Source: Gammaproteobacteria bacterium (GTDB lineage: Bacteria > Pseudomonadota > Gammaproteobacteria > Xanthomonadales > SZUA-36). From it: DNA of 64,000 nt. The notes below the pieces were generated by a model. It did no database searches. It was given only the letters and a program-made list of their open reading frames with translations, and was not told the DNA's origin. Location: the NCBI GenBank assembly GCA_021772915.1, contig JAJFLB010000060.1, positions 81,935 to 145,934 on the forward strand. Direction: 5' to 3'. A program made the translations under genes and the position numbers. Each line of letters opens with the position of its first letter. The first letter of the stretch is position 1. This document shows positions 51,086-60,246 of this stretch, in pieces.

Positions 51086-51754
51086 ATGACCGACTGGCCT
51101 TTTGAACCCCTCAGTTTTGATGAGAAGTCCCCGCAGGAAATGCGTGAGGCTGCAAAATCTTTTTATCAGACGATTCGTAAACGTCGTACTGTCAGGGATT
51201 TTTCCACGCGTCCGGTGGCACGGGAAATCATTGAAAATGCGTTAAAGGCAGCAGGTACCGCCCCCAGCGGGGCCAATATGCAGCCCTGGCATTTTGTTGC
51301 CGTTTCAAACCCGGAATTAAAGCGCAAGATCAAGACCGCCGCCGAGCAGGAGGAGAAGGAATTTTACGAACACCGTGCTTCCGAAGAATGGCTGAAGGCC
51401 CTTGAGCCACTGGGCACCAATGAATATAAGGATTTTCTTGAAACCGCCCCGTGGCTAATCGTCGTGTTTCTGAAGAAATTCAGTTACGACCAGGACGGCA
51501 ACCGGCTCAAAAACTACTACACCCCGGAATCTGTGGGTATTTCATGCGGATTATTACTCAGCGCCCTGCATTTCTCCGGCCTGGTTACGCTGACCCACAC
51601 ACCCAGCCCGATGAAATTTCTCGGCCGTGTACTTAACCGGCCAAAGGACGAGCGCGCCTTCATGATTATTGTCACCGGATATCCGGATGCGGCGGCCATG
51701 GTTCCGGTCATAGGCAAGGAACCACTGGACAAGATCGCGACCTTTGAAGACTGA
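51086..51754 (+). CDS. Nitroreductase-family flavoprotein (IYD/BluB-like)
   Basis: The 222-residue protein has the FMN-binding IRKRRTVRDFSTRPV, KAAGTAPSGANMQPWHFVAV and a lid region (EEKEFYEHRASEEWLKALEP) that in iodotyrosine deiodinase-like enzymes closes on an aromatic substrate. GISCGLLLSALHFSGLVTLTHT is the central helix. Homologues dehalogenate halotyrosines or reduce nitro groups; the true substrate is unknown. Confidence 0.88.
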   Translation: MTDWPFEPLSFDEKSPQEMREAAKSFYQTIRKRRTVRDFSTRPVAREIIENALKAAGTAPSGANMQPWHFVAVSNPELKRKIKTAAEQEEKEFYEHRASEEWLKALEPLGTNEYKDFLETAPWLIVVFLKKFSYDQDGNRLKNYYTPESVGISCGLLLSALHFSGLVTLTHTPSPMKFLGRVLNRPKDERAFMIIVTGYPDAAAMVPVIGKEPLDKIATFED

Positions 51755-51775
51755 AAGTTATCAACAAAGGGGTCT

Positions 51776-52300
51776 TCACAAACCTGTCCCCTTCGACACA
51801 CGCTTTAAGGCGCATGGTCTCACCCAGGCTTGGACCTGGGCATGATGTTGTTCCCAAGCTGACCAGGTAGCGGTGGCCCAGGTCCTTACTGCTGCCAGGT
51901 GGGCAGTGGCTCCCTTCGTCGTCCATACGTCCAGCACAGATACAGACCCCAGGTTTGAGGGTGGTTCCAGCCAGCAGAATTTCGTCTTATGCCTGGATAG
52001 CTCCTGCAATAAGGCTGTGGCCTCGCCAGGCTCTGATCCACAATCAAAGACAAGGTGCAGACTGCCCAGGTGTAAGGCAATCGACTGTATGGTTTGTGGC
52101 GAGGGTTCGCCTGGATGTTGTAACGCGTAGGCATCAACGGTTAGACGATGGTTTCGGAAGTAAGATGCGTCAGAGTATTCACGAGCAAGCACCTGTCCGT
52201 ATATCGCCCAGCAGCCAGGTGAGGAATCCATGTAGCGATGAACAGGGCCCTCAGTATCGGGCACCAGCGCGCCACAGGAAAAACATTCGGACTCACTCAT
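51776..52300 (-). CDS. DUF5946 family protein
   Basis: The 174-residue protein has an N-terminal CFSCGALVPDTEGPVHRYMD, SSPGCWAIYGQVLAREYSDA and HRLTVDAYALQHPGEPSPQT, the marked DUF5946 features. The CxxC pair probably binds zinc. The family has no assigned function. Convergent with the nitroreductase gene. Confidence 0.85.
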   Translation of the reverse strand: MSESECFSCGALVPDTEGPVHRYMDSSPGCWAIYGQVLAREYSDASYFRNHRLTVDAYALQHPGEPSPQTIQSIALHLGSLHLVFDCGSEPGEATALLQELSRHKTKFCWLEPPSNLGSVSVLDVWTTKGATAHLAAVRTWATATWSAWEQHHAQVQAWVRPCALKRVSKGTGL

Positions 52301-52513
52301 AACAGACTACTCACTTTGCAACCATTATCTACATTAAGCCCCACAGAGCAGGGTCAAACACGCCGACAAAAACCTTGCACAGCAAAGCACCAGTAGTCCC
52401 AATTCTGTGCAACGGCCAGGAGGCGCCGGCCATCAGCCGTCAGGGCCCACACGCATACGTGGACCAACGGCTTCGAGTACGGGTCAATGCTATAGCCTTT
52501 TTCTGCGACAAAG

Positions 52514-54256
52514 TCACTGCACCGGCACAAAATCCTCCAACACTGCCTGCCGTAGCAATTCGGGTGGCAACAGGCCCTGTTCCAGCACGAAATCATGATA
52601 CTTGCGCTGATTGAAACGATCACCAAGGATCATTTCTACCTCGGTGCGCAAACGCTGCAGGTTGCGGTATCCGTAGTAGTAGGAGGTGGCCTGGCCCGGT
52701 GCCAGGAAGGCGTAGCGGTCCGCTTCTGAACTGGCCATTGCCTTGGAAAGACCGATTTGGTTGATCATGAATTCAATCGCGTCTTCGGGTGCCAGCAGAC
52801 CCAGGTTGACCATCGGGTCCATGAACATACGCCCGGCTCTAGCCAACCTGGTAAACAGGGTGAACAACTGGCCTTCCAGCGGCAGGTGCTCCAGCATGAT
52901 CGCTTCCGCGTACAGACCCCAGCCTTCCACGTTTGCGCTGTTGAAGGCATAGGTGGAACGGGCCAGTGAGGTGCCGTTCTCGACCAGCGAGGCAAACTGC
53001 ATTTCATGCCCCGGCCGTGCTTCGTGCACGGTCAGCGCCCAGGTGACGGAGTCGTGGTTCCAGTCATCCATCTGGCTGTCCTCGCCAAGCGCCGGGTTTT
53101 TCTGCACCAGTACAAATTCACCGTATTGACCGGTATTGCCGACCAGCTGCGGCGGGCTCATGAAAGGCGCCGGGATACTGGCTGACTCCGCCTCGGTTGC
53201 CAGCCGGATCGAAGCCTTGCGGTCGGGCAGGGTGACAATGTCATGCTTGCGGATCAGTTCCTCAATGGCGCCCAGCCGGGCCATGTACACATCCAGAATC
53301 TTGTCCTGCGGAATCGTTTCCTTCTTCAGCTCCCGCATGACGTGCATGAGTTCGCCGTTTTCCCAGCCGCGTTGCTCAGCGATCTGGAATGCGACGGCGC
53401 GCATCTGCGCCTTGATTTCCTGGAACCCAAACTGGGCGGTCCGCATCAGCTCTTCGGGATCCTCGCGCACGCCAAAACTCTTGAGGTTGTTAGCATACAG
53501 TTCGGGTGGCAGACGGTGGTCTTCCCGCGCACGGGGCTCAATATCCGTCTTCAGCCAATCCGCATAGTCATTCAGTTGCCCCAGCAGTAAATCGAGATCT
53601 TCCTCGTAGCCTTCTAACCCGGATGCTTCAAATAGCTGCTTCAGGCCACCCGCAAAACGCGGCACGTTATTAAGATCACGCTCCAGCTGGCCTTTAAACG
53701 GCCCCAGCAAACCCGGTTGGTCAAATCGCTCCATGACGCGTTTTTTTGCCACCTCGGTAATCGGGGTATAGCCCTCAGCCTTGCCGGTGTACTTGGCCAG
53801 ACGTGTCAGTGCGGCCGGGTAGCGGCTGGCCTCGGCGCGTGGGTCCAGCAAGGCCCGGAAACCAAAAAACATGGTCTGTGACAGGTTGAAATACGGCAGC
53901 ATGTACTTGTTTGTCAGGGTGGCTGAATGAATGCCGTCTTCCAATGCCTGTTGCAGGATGTTCAGGTCCTGGATCACCTTGGGGTGTTCGGATGTACGCA
54001 GCCATTCCTGGGTCTGTTCAATCAACTTCCGGTCTACCGCGGTCGTGCGCTCGAACAGGTCCGGCCCGAGATCCATGATGGCCTCGTCAAATTCGGCAAG
54101 ACCCAGGCTGGAGGCTCCTTCAGGCTGGAATTGCGACTGAGCTTTCAATACCACCGTGGTGTGTTCATTGCTCTCACCCACCCAGTCCTGGGCAGAGGCC
54201 GTGGTGAATATCAGACCCAGCAGAAGGGTCGAAGTGAGTTTGCTCGTGTTGTTCAT
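52514..54256 (-). CDS. DUF885 family secreted protein (gluzincin-like)
   Basis: A signal peptide (MNNTSKLTSTLLLGLIFTTASA, start at 54256) leads to a 580-residue, mainly helical DUF885 protein. The zinc-site-like VHEARPGHEMQFA (HExRPGH form) and, about 35 residues later, NVEGWGLYAEAIMLE with the third Glu ligand, match the M32/gluzincin-like DUF885 arrangement. These are probable periplasmic metallopeptidases of unknown substrate. A frame extending to 54328 lacks a ribosome binding site. Confidence 0.88.
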   Translation of the reverse strand: MNNTSKLTSTLLLGLIFTTASAQDWVGESNEHTTVVLKAQSQFQPEGASSLGLAEFDEAIMDLGPDLFERTTAVDRKLIEQTQEWLRTSEHPKVIQDLNILQQALEDGIHSATLTNKYMLPYFNLSQTMFFGFRALLDPRAEASRYPAALTRLAKYTGKAEGYTPITEVAKKRVMERFDQPGLLGPFKGQLERDLNNVPRFAGGLKQLFEASGLEGYEEDLDLLLGQLNDYADWLKTDIEPRAREDHRLPPELYANNLKSFGVREDPEELMRTAQFGFQEIKAQMRAVAFQIAEQRGWENGELMHVMRELKKETIPQDKILDVYMARLGAIEELIRKHDIVTLPDRKASIRLATEAESASIPAPFMSPPQLVGNTGQYGEFVLVQKNPALGEDSQMDDWNHDSVTWALTVHEARPGHEMQFASLVENGTSLARSTYAFNSANVEGWGLYAEAIMLEHLPLEGQLFTLFTRLARAGRMFMDPMVNLGLLAPEDAIEFMINQIGLSKAMASSEADRYAFLAPGQATSYYYGYRNLQRLRTEVEMILGDRFNQRKYHDFVLEQGLLPPELLRQAVLEDFVPVQ

Positions 54257-54548
54257 TATTAGGTAAGTTCCTGTGAAGTGTGCGCAAACTACCGCAAAGT
54301 CCGGACCACGCACAGTGGTAAAAGTCATGACAGGAGGTGGAAGCCCCCTGCCTCTGCGTTGATCTGTGCATGGTAGGCGCCCGGTGCGAGTTCACCGACG
54401 GTTCCGCCACCCGGTATGAGAAGTTTCTTTTTGTCTATGGTCATTCGCATACTAGAAAAACGGCAAAACACTTTTACCCGGCCCCTTTTTAATATACTAG
54501 CCCGCATAATCAATTATTTGTGAAAATGTAACCAGGGAGACTTGAGAA

Positions 54549-54929
54549 ATGCACAAAAGCCAACTCGCCGGAATGATTATCGACTGTCAGACCGATGACC
54601 TCGGTGAGGCAGCGGCCTTCTGGTCTGCCGCGTTGGGGTTGCCGGCGGTCCCCGATTCGCGGATCGATGAAACCCGGTACCGCCATTTGAAAACCCGACC
54701 GGAAGAACTGCCCGTAGAGGTGCAGAGAGTTGACCACCCCAGCCGTGTTCACCTGGATATCGAATCCGACGATAAGGAGGCGGAAGCGGCGCGACTGGAG
54801 GCCCTGGGTGCCCGCCGCGTCGCCGAAACCATCGGCTGGATTATAATGGAAGCGCCGACCGGTCAACGCTTTTGTATTGTTAATCCCCAGCGGGCCAATT
54901 TCGAGCAAGCTGCGAATCGTTGGGATTAA
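54549..54929 (+). CDS. VOC-superfamily protein (glyoxalase-like)
   Basis: The 126-residue protein has one pair of beta-alpha-beta-beta-beta modules: LAGMIIDCQTDDLGEAAAFW, then SRVHLDIESDDKEAEAARLE and IIMEAPTGQRFCIVNPQ. This is the length of a half-size VOC protein that dimerises to form two metal sites. Substrate unknown. Confidence 0.87.
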   Translation: MHKSQLAGMIIDCQTDDLGEAAAFWSAALGLPAVPDSRIDETRYRHLKTRPEELPVEVQRVDHPSRVHLDIESDDKEAEAARLEALGARRVAETIGWIIMEAPTGQRFCIVNPQRANFEQAANRWD

Positions 54930-54935
54930 CGTGGT

Positions 54936-54958
54936 GAAAAGGGCTCTAACCCCATTTC
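54936..54958. repeat. Remnant of the second-box family
   Basis: GTGAAAAGGGCTCTAACCCCA is a short hairpin-like leftover between a stop codon and a convergent gene. Confidence 0.45.
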
Positions 54959-55412
54959 ACCTTAACTGTGTCTCTTGTAAGGCAGAGTAGATGCTTCCGG
55001 ATTCGGTGAGCGTACTTTGGTAAAGCGTTATTTTATTGACTGCCAGGTTGATGCTTGCTGGTTGAGAAAACTCTGTTCTTACCTGTGTTGGCTTTTTGAT
55101 CCTTCCGAGCGTTATGTGTGGTCGCAGTTTTCTTCGTTCGAACTCCATTTTATTTTTGTGTAAAAGTCGGCATGTGATTTCAAAAAGATCGTCCAGGCGC
55201 CGGGTCGGTTCAGCGGTGAGCGCGACAATTTTTCCGGTGGAGTTCCGAAAGCGCGCCAGGTTTGACAGCTTGAAGTGAAAATTCAGGGTGTGTCGATAGG
55301 CTTCATTGAAAGAGCGCAGCAGGGTGTCGACCTCGGCTACTGGTCTGTTGCCCAAAAAAACAAGGGTTAAATGCCAATTGCCGGGAGGCACCCAGCGTAT
55401 GTCCCGGTGCAA
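54957..55412 (-). CDS. thpR: RNA 2',3'-cyclic phosphodiesterase (ThpR), start unclear
   Basis: The protein belongs to the 2H family: NWHLTLVFLG (first HxT), a basic middle, and RPHITLGRI (second HxT). These enzymes open 2',3'-cyclic phosphates and can ligate RNA. TTG 55412 gives 151 residues, but the same frame upstream encodes RVFIGIPVDLRSQQHIHELL, the expected ThpR N-terminus, up to about 55505, without ATG, GTG or TTG after the preceding stop. An ATG in the +1 frame (near 55527) with a plausible ribosome binding site suggests a frameshift, or an ATC start follows a GGGGAG at about 55510. Confidence 0.75.
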   Translation of the reverse strand: MHRDIRWVPPGNWHLTLVFLGNRPVAEVDTLLRSFNEAYRHTLNFHFKLSNLARFRNSTGKIVALTAEPTRRLDDLFEITCRLLHKNKMEFERRKLRPHITLGRIKKPTQVRTEFSQPASINLAVNKITLYQSTLTESGSIYSALQETQLR

Positions 55413-55576
55413 CTTTATGACGGGTTTTAATAATTCATGTATGTGCTGTTGCGACCGCAGGTCAACGGGAATACCGATAAATACTCTTTGTGTAGTTTGC
55501 CGGATGGGTGGTCTCCCCGGATGTCATTATTAACCTGCCTGGCGTATTCTACAGTCTGCGTGAAAAGTGTAAGAAG

Positions 55577-55600
55577 GGAAAAAGGGCTCTGACCCCACGA
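55577..55600. repeat. Second-box remnant
   Basis: GAAAAAGGGCTCTGACCCCAC before the methyltransferase start is one box of the family without the GGATCC palindrome. Confidence 0.5.
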
Positions 55601-55613
55601 CCCGGAGGACAGA

Positions 55614-56237
55614 ATGGTTCAGTCAGAAAAATTTTGGGACAGGTTGGCGAGCCGTTATTCGAGAACACCTGTGTCTGATGATGCGGTGTACCAGAAAAAA
55701 CTACAGGTCACTCGTGAGTATTTCCGACCGGACATGGAGGTGTTGGAGTTTGGTTGCGGGACAGGGTCGACCGCGATCGTCCACGCAGCTTATGTGAAAC
55801 ACATCCGGGCGATTGATATCTCAGCGAATATGATTGAAATTGCGCAAGGCAAAGCGGACGCAAAGGGTATTGGGAATATTACTTTTGCACGCTCAAGCGT
55901 GGATGAATTCGAGATGGCCGATCAAACCCTGGATGCTGTATTGGGGCTGAATATATTGCACTTACTGGATCACTGGGACAAGGCGGTCGCCAGGGTTTAC
56001 AGCATGCTCAAACCGGGTGGTGTATTTGTTAGCAGCACCGCGTGTATTGCGGACATGAATATGCTTTACAGGTTCATCGCGTCGCTTGGAAATTTCCTGC
56101 TTTTGATCCCCAGGGTCAGCGTGTTTACCTCAAGGGAGCTTGAAGACAGCTTGACCAGCGTCGGGTTCGAGATTGATCACCGATGGCACCCGGCAAAAAA
56201 CAAAGCCGTATTTGTCGTGGCGAAGAAGCCGGAATAA
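55614..56237 (+). CDS. Class I SAM-dependent methyltransferase
   Basis: The 207-residue protein has motif I EVLEFGCGTGSTAIVHAAY for SAM binding, IRAIDISANMIEIAQGKA (motif II acidic loop), and the post-I region LDAVLGLNILHLLDHW. The C-terminal half has FTSRELEDSLTSVGFEIDHRW, typical of UbiE/ArsM-like small-molecule methyltransferases. Substrate unknown. Preceded by a repeat and unpaired. Confidence 0.88.
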   Translation: MVQSEKFWDRLASRYSRTPVSDDAVYQKKLQVTREYFRPDMEVLEFGCGTGSTAIVHAAYVKHIRAIDISANMIEIAQGKADAKGIGNITFARSSVDEFEMADQTLDAVLGLNILHLLDHWDKAVARVYSMLKPGGVFVSSTACIADMNMLYRFIASLGNFLLLIPRVSVFTSRELEDSLTSVGFEIDHRWHPAKNKAVFVVAKKPE

Positions 56238-56256
56238 GGGGGTCTGACCCCTTTAT
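56236..56256. repeat. Short second-box remnant
   Basis: GGGGGTCTGACCCCTTTATT directly follows the methyltransferase stop (TAA 56235-56237) and could act as a small terminator. Confidence 0.5.
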
Positions 56257-56281
56257 TATCAACCACGGGATCGAAAGATAA

Positions 56282-56668
56282 TCAGTCCTGGTTCTTTCCG
56301 GGTGTTACCGCGTAAGCCAGCAAGGCACCCACCAGGATGGCCATAACTCCCCAGGTGCGCACGACACCCGGGCCCAGTGCTAACCACCAGTCCATGATGC
56401 CACGAATGAACTCGACTTCCAGGAACGGCAGTATCAGACCCGCCACAATGAGAATCACACCGAACACCCGCAGTGTTTTGGGGACCCGTGACCTGGATGC
56501 AATAACCAACATTGCGACGCCCAGCAAGACACGTACTCCTGCTGCCGTGTACAGACCGGCCGGGGTTATCACGAAACTGGCCATTTCAACAAGCGATGCA
56601 GGAGCTACCATGGCCACTGCGCCAAGGACGGCCATGAGCACACAAAATGCAAGTACGACAATAATCAC
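56282..56668 (-). CDS. Small four-helix membrane protein
   Basis: From GTG 56668, which has GGGGGAG placed 6 bases upstream, the 128-residue protein starts MIIVVLAFCVLMAVLGAVAM and has further helices at about 35-60, 70-90 and 98-118. A longer frame to 56764 adds no protein-like sequence. The SRSRVPKTLRVFGVILIVAGL and GIMDWWLALGPGVVR loops are conserved-looking, but the family is not known to me. Confidence 0.65.
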   Translation of the reverse strand: MIIVVLAFCVLMAVLGAVAMVAPASLVEMASFVITPAGLYTAAGVRVLLGVAMLVIASRSRVPKTLRVFGVILIVAGLILPFLEVEFIRGIMDWWLALGPGVVRTWGVMAILVGALLAYAVTPGKNQD

Positions 56669-56705
56669 GAGTTTCTCCCCCAGACTAAAACTGACATGGC
56701 CAAGA

Positions 56706-57296
56706 CTAGCATGTCCAGGAAATGGGGTGGGTAGAAATAGACCCTGACTCCATTTCAGATGCAACTCTACCGCTTCCAGTTGCGGAAGCGGATATGGGCT
56801 GGCTCATTGGCAGTCTTTTTTTTCTGGCCTGATTGGCAAGCCACTCAAACCATTCGGCCCAGGATGCCTGCTGCAACTCCTGGTGAAGGTCCTCCTGCAC
56901 CTGTTTCAATTTTCTGGACATGGTGAAGATAATTCCACCAGCCAGGTCCAGAACCATTTCCAGTGAAGCAACCCGCTTGAACATCATGAACCCCATGGTT
57001 TCAAAAGATGTGGATACGGTTATTGCAGCGGCCATATATTCCGGCCCGAGACTCCGTATTTCCTCCAGGCTGGTGCCGTCTGGAACGGACTGCAACAGTG
57101 CGAGCGCCTGGGCCAAATCATGATTGTAGAAGGCCTGGGTCAGGTTGGCTGCAACCGCGTTACGTTGTTCTCCCCGGAAATACCGCAGTTGTACTTTGCC
57201 GAAAACCAATCCCGTCAGGATAGAGAGGCCACCAACAATTTCTGCAAAGTTGGCGAGCGTGCTTAGAGATACGTTATCCATGTTTTCGGCTATCAT
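56706..57296 (-). CDS. DUF4760-like membrane-anchored protein
   Basis: The 196-residue protein (MDNVSLSTLANFAEIVGGLS, one membrane helix at about 15-35) continues with a long helical cytoplasmic or periplasmic region (RGEQRNAVAANLTQAFYNHD, FETMGFMMFKRVASLEMVL), as in DUF4760-type proteins of unknown function. ATG 57281 (MDNVSL) is as plausible as 57296. Its last residues (VASEMESGSISTHP) are read from a degenerate second-box repeat near 56725-56758. Confidence 0.6.
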   Translation of the reverse strand: MIAENMDNVSLSTLANFAEIVGGLSILTGLVFGKVQLRYFRGEQRNAVAANLTQAFYNHDLAQALALLQSVPDGTSLEEIRSLGPEYMAAAITVSTSFETMGFMMFKRVASLEMVLDLAGGIIFTMSRKLKQVQEDLHQELQQASWAEWFEWLANQARKKRLPMSQPISASATGSGRVASEMESGSISTHPISWTC

Positions 57297-57447
57297 GTTG
57301 GAGTCGACGAGAAAGCAAAATAGGATGAATTGACTCCCTTTTCCTTGTAACCGAATATTATAAATGTCCGCGTCGGTTGGTTTGCAGGCCAGTGGCTAAG
57401 CGCTATTGCCCTAAAAGGGTTGATCTTGAAATGACGCAGGAGCGAAC

Positions 57448-58293
57448 GTGAGCTGCAGGTTCTGGCATATTGATGCATTTTCCAATCAAGCCTACAAGGG
57501 TAACCCCGCCTTTGTTGCCCTCCTAGATGCACCCCCTGCTGATGAAGCTATACTCAGCACGGTCGCGAGTGAATTTGGGCGGCCGATCAATGCCTTTGTG
57601 TGGGCCGACCCGGTCCCTGGCAGGCCAGAAGCCGGCGGCAGCGAATTTGTGGCCCGTTTTTTCACCCCATCCAGCTTGATTCCGCTAAGTGGCCACGGTG
57701 CGCTGTCAGCCGGTCACACGCTGTGGGAGGCCGGTTTGTTTGGCGCTGATGAGAGCGTCACCCTGCTCACCCTTGCTGGGCGCGTGAAGGTCAGCCGGGA
57801 TGGCGGCGGTTTTACGATGTTGATGCCGGCATATACGCCTGAACCGGCGCCAGATCTGGCCCACGTGCCTGCGGCCTTGGGTCTGCCCGCAGACTCGCCG
57901 GTGCTGCGTACGATCCGATCCGAGGGAATTGAAGACTACCTGGTGGTACTGCCCACAGCTACGATGGTGGCGGAATTTCAGCCGGATCAGGAGTTGATTG
58001 CCAACAACACATCATTTGGGCTGATTCTCACGGCACAATCAGCGCACGGTGAAGCCGATTTTGTGTCGCGTTTTTTCGCTCCCAATTTTGGTGTCTTGGA
58101 GGATTGGGTGACTGGCATCTCTCACTCCAGCCTGTTCCCTTTCTGGGCCGGGCGTTTGGGCAAGGTGGTCTTGCGTGGACACCAGATCTCGCGGCGTGAT
58201 GGTTATGTCGGTGGGCGTATAGTTGCTGACGGTGTGCTGATGAGCGGTGATGCAGTAACATTGGCAACAGGGACCTTCACGACGCTTTTTTGA
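57448..58293 (+). CDS. PhzF-family isomerase
   Basis: The 281-residue protein has the PhzF double hot-dog-like fold: FWHIDAFSNQAYKGNPAFVA (start of the family), a likely catalytic Glu in ASEFGRPINAFV, PLSGHGALSAGHTLWE (the GHxxLxAxH motif), and DFVSRFFAPNFGVLEDWVTG. Homologues isomerise or epimerise small carboxylic acids, as in phenazine synthesis. GTG start has a CAGGAG ribosome binding site. Confidence 0.88.
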   Translation: MSCRFWHIDAFSNQAYKGNPAFVALLDAPPADEAILSTVASEFGRPINAFVWADPVPGRPEAGGSEFVARFFTPSSLIPLSGHGALSAGHTLWEAGLFGADESVTLLTLAGRVKVSRDGGGFTMLMPAYTPEPAPDLAHVPAALGLPADSPVLRTIRSEGIEDYLVVLPTATMVAEFQPDQELIANNTSFGLILTAQSAHGEADFVSRFFAPNFGVLEDWVTGISHSSLFPFWAGRLGKVVLRGHQISRRDGYVGGRIVADGVLMSGDAVTLATGTFTTLF

Positions 58294-58332
58294 TGGTGTC
58301 CAAAATAGGCAAAGCCCGGAGAGAGTGTTCAA

Positions 58333-59097
58333 GTGGCGATGATTGAAATTAGAAATCTGTCAAAAAAATATCCAAGGCCGGAAAACAAGGCGGAGATGTT
58401 TTTTGCTGTCGATGGCCTTTCGCTGGATGTTGAGGCTGGGCAGATTTTTGGTATATTGGGCCCCAACGGTGCCGGGAAGACAACGACCCTGGAAATGCTC
58501 GAGGGGCTGACCGATATTGATGGTGGTGAAGCGTATATCGATGGTATCAATGTCCAGGAACAGCCGTTCGCCATTAAGCAGATTATCGGTGTTCAATTAC
58601 AGGCCAATGAGTATTTTGACAAGCTGTCACTGGCTGAACTTCTCAATCTTTTCTGTGCCCTCTATCATAGCCCTGCCAAACCGGCAGATTTGTTGGGCAA
58701 GGTCAATCTGGCGGACAAGGCGCGCGCGCGGCCGGCCGAGTTGTCCGGTGGTCAAAAACAACGTTTTTCCATTGCCTGCGCCCTGGCAAATAAACCCAGG
58801 GTTTTATTTCTGGACGAACCCACCACAGGACTTGATCCGCAAGCAAAACACAATCTCTGGGCTCTGGCCAGGGATCTCAACAGCAGCGGAATTACGATTG
58901 TTCTGACGACCCACAACATGGACGAAGCCGAATCCCTGTGCGGGCGTATTGCGATCATGGATCACGGCAAGATCATCGCTGAGGATACGCCGGCAAGTCT
59001 GATTCAAAAGCATGCCCCGGAAGCACCCGTGGCACCTCTGCATGGCAATATGGAAGACGTGTTTCTGGCTTTGACCGGTACCACGCTAAGGGATTAG
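58333..59097 (+). CDS. ABC transporter ATP-binding protein (CcmA type)
   Basis: The 254-residue ATPase has Walker A GPNGAGKT (residues about 43-50), LSGGQKQRFSIACALANKPR, Walker B VLFLDEPTTGLDPQ and the switch His in VLTTHNMDE. It belongs to the DrrA/CcmA group of multidrug or polysaccharide exporters. It is separated by 2 bases from the ABC-2 permease gene and both form one exporter. Confidence 0.92.
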   Translation: MAMIEIRNLSKKYPRPENKAEMFFAVDGLSLDVEAGQIFGILGPNGAGKTTTLEMLEGLTDIDGGEAYIDGINVQEQPFAIKQIIGVQLQANEYFDKLSLAELLNLFCALYHSPAKPADLLGKVNLADKARARPAELSGGQKQRFSIACALANKPRVLFLDEPTTGLDPQAKHNLWALARDLNSSGITIVLTTHNMDEAESLCGRIAIMDHGKIIAEDTPASLIQKHAPEAPVAPLHGNMEDVFLALTGTTLRD

Positions 59098-59099
59098 GC

Positions 59100-60188
59100 A
59101 TGCTCAATTCATTATCATTAATACTGGCCAGAGTGTTTCTGAAAATGCACTTGCGTGATCGTCAGGCGATGATTTTCAGTATGTTTTTTCCGGTTCTTTT
59201 TATGTTGGCACTGGGTTTTAGCAGTGGCGATCAGGACCCGATCGAGCTCGGCGTAGTCAATGCCGCGCAGGGCGAGTTGGCTGATCGGTTTATCGGGGCT
59301 CTTGGGGACAATACGCTGTTCAACATCACTGAAGGCAGCGAGGAGGTGTTGCGATCGGCCTTGATTGAAGGTGATGCAAAGATTGTTTTGATCCTGCCAG
59401 CTGCGTTTCAGGATATCGAGTCTGCCAGTGAATTGCGGTTGCTGGTTGATATGGCCCAAATGCGTCAACTGGGTATGATTCTGCCGGTATTTGAAAAAGC
59501 CCTGGTTGCAGTGGAACGGGAATTGCGTGATACCGAGCCGATATTCTCCCTGAAAGTTGAGGATGTTAAAGCGCGAGCACAGGGTTATATTGACTTTCTG
59601 CTACCGGGTTTGCTGGCATTTACATTGATGACAATCAGCATTTCGGGAAGCGGTTTCAACCTGGTCGAATACCGGCGCAAGGGCATCTTGAAGCGTCTGT
59701 TTGTGACCCCGGTCCAGCCACGGGATTTCATTATGGGTTTGATGCTTGCTCGCCTGGTATTGTGCGTGGTGCAGTTGTCGATCCTGCTTGGTATTGCCGT
59801 TTTCTTTCTGGGCGCTACAGTCGCGGGGAATATTGCGTCACTGTATTTTGTTATCGTGCTGGGTAGCGTTGTGTTTCTGAGCCTGGGGTTTTGCCTGGGC
59901 AGTATTGCCAAAACGCAGCAGGCAATTATGGCAATCGGCAACCTGTTCATATTTCCGCAAATGTTTTTGTCCGGTATTTTTTTTCCGATTGATTCTCTGC
60001 CCGAGTTGGTCCAGCCACTGGCGAACGTATTGCCCCTGAGTTTCGTCGCCAATGCACTACGTGAAATATCCAATAATGGCCTGTCGCTGCTGGAAATTTT
60101 GCCGCAGCTGGCCGGTGTTGCGGTCTGGTTTGCGATTGGTTTTTTAATGGCAACACGATTATTTATCTGGAAAGAGGTCGCAAACTGA
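59100..60188 (+). CDS. ABC-2 type permease
   Basis: The 362-residue protein has one N-terminal helix (about 20-40), a large periplasmic domain (about 45-160; contains DSVAV-like VVNAAQGELADRFIG) and five further helices, with EYRRKGILKRLFVTPVQPRD as the conserved ABC-2 coupling region. It is the membrane partner of the preceding ATPase and could export a lipophilic drug, lipid or similar compound. Confidence 0.9.
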   Translation: MLNSLSLILARVFLKMHLRDRQAMIFSMFFPVLFMLALGFSSGDQDPIELGVVNAAQGELADRFIGALGDNTLFNITEGSEEVLRSALIEGDAKIVLILPAAFQDIESASELRLLVDMAQMRQLGMILPVFEKALVAVERELRDTEPIFSLKVEDVKARAQGYIDFLLPGLLAFTLMTISISGSGFNLVEYRRKGILKRLFVTPVQPRDFIMGLMLARLVLCVVQLSILLGIAVFFLGATVAGNIASLYFVIVLGSVVFLSLGFCLGSIAKTQQAIMAIGNLFIFPQMFLSGIFFPIDSLPELVQPLANVLPLSFVANALREISNNGLSLLEILPQLAGVAVWFAIGFLMATRLFIWKEVAN

Positions 60189-60246
60189 CCCTGGAAGACT
60201 GGACCGTCTCGGTGGCGAAAAGAAAGGCCGTTGCAAAGGAGAAATA

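Noticed and set aside
54325..54513. A minus-strand frame ending IDKKKLLIPGGG and GGFHLLS
   Set aside because: Too short, overlaps the upstream region of the DUF885 gene, and no homologous family comes to mind.
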